From Xestospongia bergquistia (Eukaryota; Porifera; Demospongiae; Haplosclerida; Petrosiidae): 64,000 bases of DNA. The notes beneath the pieces were generated by a model. The model made no database searches. It had not been told where the DNA came from and saw only the letters and a list, made by a program, of their open reading frames with translations. Location of the stretch: NCBI GenBank assembly GCA_963965975.1, contig OZ014411.1, positions 27,638,249-27,702,248 on the forward strand, in the 5' to 3' direction. The position numbers and the translations under genes were made by a program. This document shows positions 57,814 through 64,000 of the stretch, one piece after another (the first letter of the stretch is position 1; each line of letters opens with the position of its first letter).

Positions 57814-58624
57814 TGCGAGGAAGGTAGCAGGTAATCACTGTCTCAAAGTAGCTAGGAAGACAGTTGGTGTTCATGTTTTTGCATCCTTGAATAGCAAATC
57901 CATACGTATCAATGTTGGAACCAAATATGACAAAGTTGTTGCCACTATCAGCTTTCTCAATGATGGCTTTTCCTTTAAGAAAGCCATCTTCTTCAAGTGT
58001 AAACATACGACAGACTGGCCTCTGTTTTGCTCTACGAGCACAAGGGAAGAGACGCTCCAAATTGAAGAAGAGACCAGCCAAATAAGTGCCGTGATAGTCA
58101 GCATAATTTCGTCTGTAGCGCATATAACCAAGTTGAGAGTTAGTATTAGTTCCACCATTGCCAATTTGTATGTGATCAATGTAACCAGTGAGGTCAAAGA
58201 TACCACCATGGAATTGATGGAGTACTAAGGACCTGTTTCCATGCATACCAATGTACAAGATTTTAACAACTACAAAAATAAATGAAGTAATGGAATACTA
58301 AAATGTTAAGAAAGATAATATACCTGGTTGATCATGAAGGTATGCTGCAATGTACTGATTGAGGACATTGGTATTGAGATTGCATAAGCAAGGTCTGGCA
58401 GCTTTGACTTTCAAATGATCAGTATTGAAGGATTGTTGGTTATCCTCAAGACTATCGACTTCATCAAAAGTAGTCATGATATCTTCACTATCAAGTTTTT
58501 CATCATCTTGTTTAAGTAAATCCTCATCTGCAACATCTGAAGTCTCATCTATTCTTTCAGCAAGGGATTGATCTGTTGCAAATGCAACTAATGTAAAAGC
58601 CAGTAGTAGAGCAAAGATTTTCAT
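57800..58624 (-). CDS. Two-exon gene for a secreted, cysteine-containing protein of unknown family
   Basis: Exon 1 is 58624-58324 (301 nt), exon 2 is 58269-57800 (470 nt), joined in phase 1 over a 54-bp GT-AG intron; 256 codons plus stop. The ATG at 58624 begins MKIFALLLAFTLVAFATDQS, a clear signal peptide. An acidic stretch (about residues 22-70, rich in Asp and Glu) follows and may be a propeptide. The rest is a compact region with GMHGNRSLVLHQFHGGIFDL, IQIGNGGTNTNSQLGYMRYR and DGFLKGKAIIEKAD. Eight cysteines (PCLC in exon 1; FPC, VC, GC, NC, TC, YC in exon 2) would allow four disulphides. I do not recognise the family; a lineage-specific extracellular protein is my best guess. A dead paralogue is at 55128-55770. 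Confidence 0.85.
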
Positions 58625-58680
58625 GATGTGTACAATGGTATGAGCTGGCTGCAAGAATAAACTGTTCTGTTGTTGGTGTT

Positions 58681-58689
58681 TTTTTTATA
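58681..58689 (-). promoter_or_regulatory. TATA box of the secreted-protein gene
   Basis: The minus strand reads TATAAAAAA about 57 bases before the ATG, leaving room for a 5' leader of roughly 25-30 bases. Confidence 0.6.
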
Positions 58690-58699
58690 CAAAAAGTTC

Positions 58700-59343
58700 T
58701 TACGTGTATCTGTTAGGTGTACCCACAAGTTTATACTTTATTATGGGTTCTAACTTGAAGGGTTGCTTCATGTCAACATTGCTCAATATTATATCACTGC
58801 AAATTAAGAATAGATTAGTTATTATGGCCAACTCCTAATCACTTAGGTTTCATATATACCTATAAAATACATTGATAAGTATTAATAGTATTTGCTGTTT
58901 TGATTACTAACAATAATAAAATTGACAGTTCAATTACTTCATCAAATGACTCTCATAAATGTCATGTATATAGTATGTTTAGGACTGTCCTGTTATACAC
59001 CCATAGTGAACCCCTTCATATGTACATATTGGCCCACCATAATTGAGAATTTTGTGCTTGACTAATTAGATTTTAAAATGCATAATGTACATAAAAAGTG
59101 TCGTAATTTCATAAAGATTTAGACTGACTGCTTTATGCTCAAAGTTTGAACTTAGGATTGTCTTATATACAATGTTTGCTATAAGAGCTTACAAGTGACC
59201 TCTCAAAAAATGGGCGCATCTATAAGATGTTAGTTTGTGGTTTCTGTACACAAAGTAATGCACCCAAAACCTTACATATAAGAGGTCAGGACAGTGACAT
59301 GGTGAGATAATCACAGGTCACTAGACATCGATTACTTATTTCA
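58700..59343. other. Upstream flank of the secreted-protein gene, no gene seen
   Basis: Contains a stretch (about 58960-59040, tttaggactgtcctgttata) shared with 56085-56150 and, weakly, 54560-54590. Confidence 0.5.
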
Positions 59344-59585
59344 TATTATGGCTTCAATACCATAATGTACTAAGAACAAAAATGATGTCTTAACATGATC
59401 ACACCATTAAATATATATGCATGCAAGACATGAGGTGACATGAATGATCACATTTTGCTCTGTACTGAATCCACAAATAAACAACCAGAGTCCAACCACT
59501 AATTTCCTATCACTACTATGTTTACTGAAGTAGTAAAATAAATTGTCTGATGGCTTCCCAATACTCATGTTTAGGCTGATAAAAC
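59344..59585. repeat. Dispersed ~250-bp repeat, copy 1
   Basis: Shares gacatgaggtgacatga, ttttgctctgtactgaatcc and acaaataa(a/g)caacc(a)ga with copies at 59788 and 61705. Non-coding. Confidence 0.8.
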
Positions 59586-59787
59586 ATAATACTGAGAATT
59601 CCAATATAAGTAACTCACATACTACTAATTCTACTGTTTGCGTGTTGCAATCAATTATGATATTATATATATATACTTTTATTGAATGTCTGGCATTTCT
59701 TTATCATATATTGCATTCATACAGTTATTTTGTAATGTCATATTATGATAAGGATATTTTCATCAGTACACAATAGTATAGAAACCA

Positions 59788-60063
59788 TATTATGGCTTCA
59801 ATACCATTATGTACTAGTTATGAAAATGGTGTCTTAACATGAGACCCTAACATGCTCACACCATGCATCTTATATACATGCATGCATGCATGACATGAGG
59901 TGACATGATGTAACACAAATTATAACATTTTGCTCTGTACTGAATCCACAAATAAGCAACCAGAATGCAACCACCTGCTTCACATCATCACTACTCTATT
60001 TACATAAGTAGTAACAATAAATTTATCCATGGCTTCTTAATTTCATGATTAGGCTGATATCAC
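59788..60063. repeat. Dispersed ~250-bp repeat, copy 2
   Basis: Starts tattatggcttcaatacca like copy 1, with a (CATG)n expansion near 59877-59892. Confidence 0.8.
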
Positions 60064-60473
60064 TTTTATGTCAGGTTGAAATCATTTTATCTACAGTATG
60101 AAAGTGAGATTGCTCTACTAAATTTGCGTATGCATCATTCATTAGCTTATATAATACTATATATGTAAGTATCAACTTTCTAACTCTAATATTCAACATA
60201 CAAATCAAAGGTAACACAATTAATAATATCTTGAAACTACCACAGACACAAGATTGAAACTTCAATCTGATTGTTTATGGTATAAAAAAGCGTTGCTCAT
60301 CATTGACATATGATTGACAGTCATCTGATGTGGAAAGTGCATAATATATAAATCACTGATGGTGACTGTTCCATCACTCAATCCCAGGTCTATTTAAGAC
60401 TGTCTTAAATTTGGAAAGTACTTAGAAGTTAGTAATCAACCCTGGAATCTATTATAAAACTAACTTTTCTAGA

Positions 60474-60636
60474 ATGTTGCTGATATTTTAGCTAATCATT
60501 CTTCTCTTGTACATAAAGCAGATCAGATTTTGCAAGCATTTATGTGACCATTCACCTAAGGAAAGGTATATGGAACACTCTCTTCTCAAAGAGTTTAGGT
60601 CCTTACTTAATGCTAACACAAGTAGCAGGTAAATTA
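60474..60636 (+). pseudogene. Coding-like exon fragment with one frame break
   Basis: After an acceptor-like ttttctag the frame NVADILANHSSLVHKADQIL is open; past a stop, another frame gives DHSPKERYMEHSLLKEFRSL and LNANTSS, ending at AG|GTAAAT. Family not recognised. Either a decayed exon or an exon with a sequencing or allelic frameshift. Confidence 0.35.
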
Positions 60637-61704
60637 GAGTCACTGGTAACAGAGTTTATAATGGAGGAAGTCTTCATGTAAGGTGATGGATGGTACTTTT
60701 TTTACTAATTATTACCTGATCTTTCAGTTTTAGTATTAGGAAGATATTGTTGGCTTGATCTAATTCTTTAGCAAAATCTGGGACACATTCCTTCCCAAGA
60801 TCAGTCTCCAGAAACTCACTATATCCTGAAGTATAGTTCTTCTCTGTTTGTTTATCTTCATGCTATAAACTAAAAGGATAGTTTATATTTTGTAATTAGT
60901 ACTAGTTCATGACATACATACAATAAAGTGACAAGAATATGTACCATTAATTAAACTAAGTTGTATAGAATAGCAAATGTTCTGGTCATCATGTGTTGAC
61001 TAGCATAGCCTGATAATCTTCAGGAAGAACCATATTGTTTCATAAACTTAATACTAAGAATCCCTATATAAAAACTCACACTACAAATTCTACTCTCTGA
61101 TGTTAGTTTATGGCTTCTGTACAGGAGTCAAAATCTTATATGTTAAAAAGTCAGGGCAGTGGGTATGCTAAAATTATTACAGGTCACTAGACTTTGGTTA
61201 CTTGTTCAGTGTACATATATAATTCTAGTTCACTATCAAGTACTTCAATGTACATTCTGAGACTTAAGAGCTTGTCTGTGTTAAGATAAACTAGCATTGG
61301 AGAGTGTCAAGTCTCAGGACTGTGAGCATGAATAATAATAGGTTATTGGTTGTTTGTTTCCTACATATACATGCTATGAAAGTGTGATTCCAATTATAGA
61401 TACATGATGTATTATATCAGTACTTCAGTTGTGAAATGATGTTCAAGCAAATCCCTGTTATCCAACATAAATTAGTATAAACAACTATAAAACAAATGGA
61501 CAGCAATGCCAAAATGTCCATGACATTATAGTGAGATTCCCTATATAAGTAACTCATACACTACAAAGTCTATGATATATATATTTGCATTGAATATCTG
61601 AGATCTCTTTATTCATAGTCATATTTATCTGCATGGTTATCTTGTAGAGGTTCCTTGTACAATATGCATACAATTTGGTGTACGTTTTTAATGATATTTT
61701 TGTA
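60637..61704. other. No gene seen
   Basis: AT-rich; 61118-61190 resembles 59270-59335 (caggtcactagac), part of the same dispersed repeat family. Confidence 0.5.
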
Positions 61705-61932
61705 GAGTCTCAATACTATTGTGTACTAACAAAACATTCCTTCATGATCACATCACTTCATGTACATACATTGATAAGTATGAGGTGACATGACATGATT
61801 ATAACATGCTCTGTACAGAAACCACAAATAAGCAACAAGAGTGCAACCACCAATTACTCATCACGCCATGTTTATACTAATTAGTAACCACAAATTTGTT
61901 GATGGTTTCCCAATACTCATGTTTAGGATGAT
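61705..61932. repeat. Dispersed ~250-bp repeat, copy 3
   Basis: More diverged copy: tcaatactattgtgtactaa, atgaggtgacatgaca, gctctgtacagaaaccac. Confidence 0.75.
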
Positions 61933-62157
61933 ATAACTTTTAACATTTTTATCAGATTGAGATCACCGACAGGTCATCTACAGTAGGAATGTCATTACAT
62001 ATCTCTACAATTAGCACAAATTATAGAATCTATTAGGCCTTTCTTGCTTCAGATACTTGTACAAACATCCCTTTTCTAAACAAGTTTATTGGAAATCTTT
62101 ATGCATTTCTCGGTGTTGATTTTTTAAAATCACTATTGGTTTTATAGTAATGTGTGC

Positions 62158-62160
<3 letters not shown>

Positions 62161-62192
<32 letters not shown>

Positions 62193-62202
62193 TGTGTGTG
62201 TG
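62161..62202. repeat. (TG)n tract
   Basis: About 21 TG units with one TTTG interruption. Confidence 0.95.
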
Positions 62203-62399
62203 AGTGTCATAAACTAACCAGTCACGTATATAACCTACTCTGAAGCACATGGCATCCAGTCACAGATCGTCATTTTGTTTGTTACAACGACAGACAGTCC
62301 ACTAAGTAAACAATGAAAACTCTCGATCAAGATCGATATGCACTGAATTCCGTCCCCCTTCCTCGTATTAAGCAAGTGGGCGTCTGGGCATGCGTAGAT

Positions 62400-62432
62400 A
62401 ATTTCGCGGAGAGTTACATCAATCGCGAAATT
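62400..62432. other. CpG-containing inverted repeat AATTTCGCG-15-CGCGAAATT
   Basis: Nine-base perfect arms around a 15-base spacer, inside a 200-bp patch (62220-62480) that is richer in GC and CpG than anything nearby. It could be a promoter element or the stem of a small transposon; no gene start is visible beside it. Confidence 0.5.
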
Positions 62433-64000
62433 TAATATTTTTTGTTAATGGAGGTCAGGTTTATGGACAAATCGAGTCAAATGACGAGTTATGAATGGCT
62501 TTGTAAAAGTAAATCAAGCTTAAAGATGAAGTTCAAAGAATTGAAAGCTAGCCTATTGATACTATCCTTTTGATGCTCCAATACCATTCTCATTTGCGTA
62601 TTTATCAACAATGGTTTTTTCCATTGACAAAATACTTACTATAGACCGTCTCTTCTTTTTATTCTCATGCACTAGTTACTTGTAACCATAAAACTAATGA
62701 GAGAGGGAGAGGGATACGATTGACAGTTTTATTAACATAAATGCATTCGAGTTATATCTAATAATTTTGGAAGTTCCTCTAGAATTAAAAAATTCTGTAA
62801 TATTAATAAGACATTGTTAAATTACTAATAATACAACATTTGGATATTATTTATATTGATCTTAATGTAAATATTATAATAATAAGATTAGTGACATATA
62901 TTTTTATCACTTCTATTGTATAGTTGTAACATTTCATCCAAAAAACCATCAATTATTATATTCAGTGATAAATTTGCATAGATATATAGTAATACAACTA
63001 ATATAAATATTATGTTTTCCAAACGTTGTAAATAGACTTTTTTCCCTGTGTAATTATAATCTCTTCATGATCTTGTGCACTTCAAAACATTTACTTTTAT
63101 AGCGAACTAAATAAATAGATTAAGAATATGTAATGTTGAGTTAATCATAGAGTTATTTTTCATTCATAGAGGTTAGTGTTGTGACTTCATACTTCAAGAA
63201 AATTTCCAAGATTTTTTGTGACTATTACTTGTATATTCCAACACACTTCATCATCTCCTTGAAAAAGGCTTCATAATTGTAAAATGGCTGTCAAAGTAGA
63301 CTCTTGATGTTTCTGATGACAGTAGCAACAAAAAGAAAATTAGAGATTCCTAAAAAACCACAATATAATAAGATCTGAACACTTAATCTAATTCAGTTGG
63401 TAACAGATCAAACTTGTAAGGTGGCAGTCTTTAGTTCTGATAAAGGCTATACCTGTTGTCTTTCCCATTGTGACCTGAACTCATCGTTAAGTTGGAGATG
63501 AAGCTCAATAGCTCTACTAATTTTGTATGCTCCTTATACCAGCAACAGAAGTGCTTGAAGTTACTCAGTTTAATGATCAAAGTTAGCAGTAATAAGATGT
63601 TATATGAATTGTTTCTACTTTGCTAAAATATTATATACATACCACACATTCTATAACATGGCAAAGTAATTACAACAATTGATTATATTATGCATTCAGT
63701 ATTCTTCTAAACTTAATTCTTTGATTAAACATCTTCATTTGCAGTCATGTATCTCAATAGAAAAACTGTTTAGTTTTTAGATGGCACCTCAATTTTAGAT
63801 GATCTAACAAGCAGATCATTACTATTGGTTTACAAATGAGTTTATTTTTCAATAAAACTAATCTTATCCACCAGATATTTGTCATTTCTGTCAATGTCAA
63901 GGCCTGGTGTGTTTGTTTGATGCACCAATTTTAATTATGTATAGACAAAGGGTGGGGCTGAATATAATCACCCACCTTTTTAATGAAAGGACCTGCCTCT
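62433..64000. other. No gene seen
   Basis: AT-rich sequence without a supported gene, repeat or RNA. Confidence 0.5.

Noticed and set aside
57779-58228. + strand 149-codon frame
   Set aside because: Antisense of exon 2 of the secreted-protein gene; the minus frame has the signal peptide, intron and TATA box.
1-64000. tRNA, rRNA or other standard RNA genes
   Set aside because: None recognised by eye; a covariance-model scan (tRNAscan-SE, Rfam) would be needed to exclude divergent ones.

Overview
This window looks like an AT-rich, intron-bearing animal genome, most likely a sponge (demosponge type). That rests on a MULE/SWIM transposase-like gene with a C2H2 front end, an ankyrin-ROC-COR-death-domain protein, short exons with GT-AG introns, a hAT and a Ty3/gypsy element, and a secreted protein gene with a TATA box. 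The species call is inference from protein flavour, not a database result.

Left part (1-9 kb): 1-1797 is a second copy of sequence found at 54222-57813. A decayed MULE/SWIM transposase-like gene (2172-8950, + strand) follows. It is split by a young Ty3/gypsy LTR retrotransposon (2396-6731, - strand) with a perfect 5-bp target duplication and LTRs that differ only by a 9-bp indel. The 3' half of the MULE pseudogene was duplicated in tandem, and one copy has an internal deletion.

9-19 kb: mostly AT-rich sequence without recognisable genes. It holds one decayed coding-like fragment (about 9.7-10.0 kb), one isolated candidate first exon (12512) and a scrambled graveyard of an older Ty3/gypsy element (16.3-17.7 kb).

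Centre (19.0-52.8 kb, + strand): one large gene whose exons I can join in frame. A weakly supported 9-codon start exon is followed by 23 exons that each encode exactly one ankyrin repeat of 31-34 codons, all in phase 0. A 2.06-kb exon then carries the last ankyrin repeat, the ROC GTPase and COR-like region, and four short 3' exons end in a death domain. The model gives about 1620 residues, in the domain order of DAPK1 without the kinase. Most of the locus is a tandem amplification: a unit of about 1 kb (intron + one ankyrin exon + intron) is repeated in three arrays, interleaved with a second exon type (B). Introns are nearly as conserved as exons. Several units are dead or lack the exon, so the array is actively expanding, contracting and decaying. 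Variable residues of the amplified repeats cluster at positions that usually form the ankyrin binding face. A fold-back MITE, two copies of an internally deleted hAT element, an inverted duplication and a hammerhead-like motif lie in its introns.

Right part (53-64 kb): a truncated pseudogene of the same ROC-COR gene's 3' end (53.4-54.0 kb); then a dead copy (55.1-55.8 kb) and an intact copy (57800-58624, - strand) of a two-exon gene for a secreted cysteine-containing protein of unknown family; then non-coding sequence with a dispersed family of about 250-bp repeats, one decayed coding fragment, a (TG)n tract and a CpG-rich inverted repeat.
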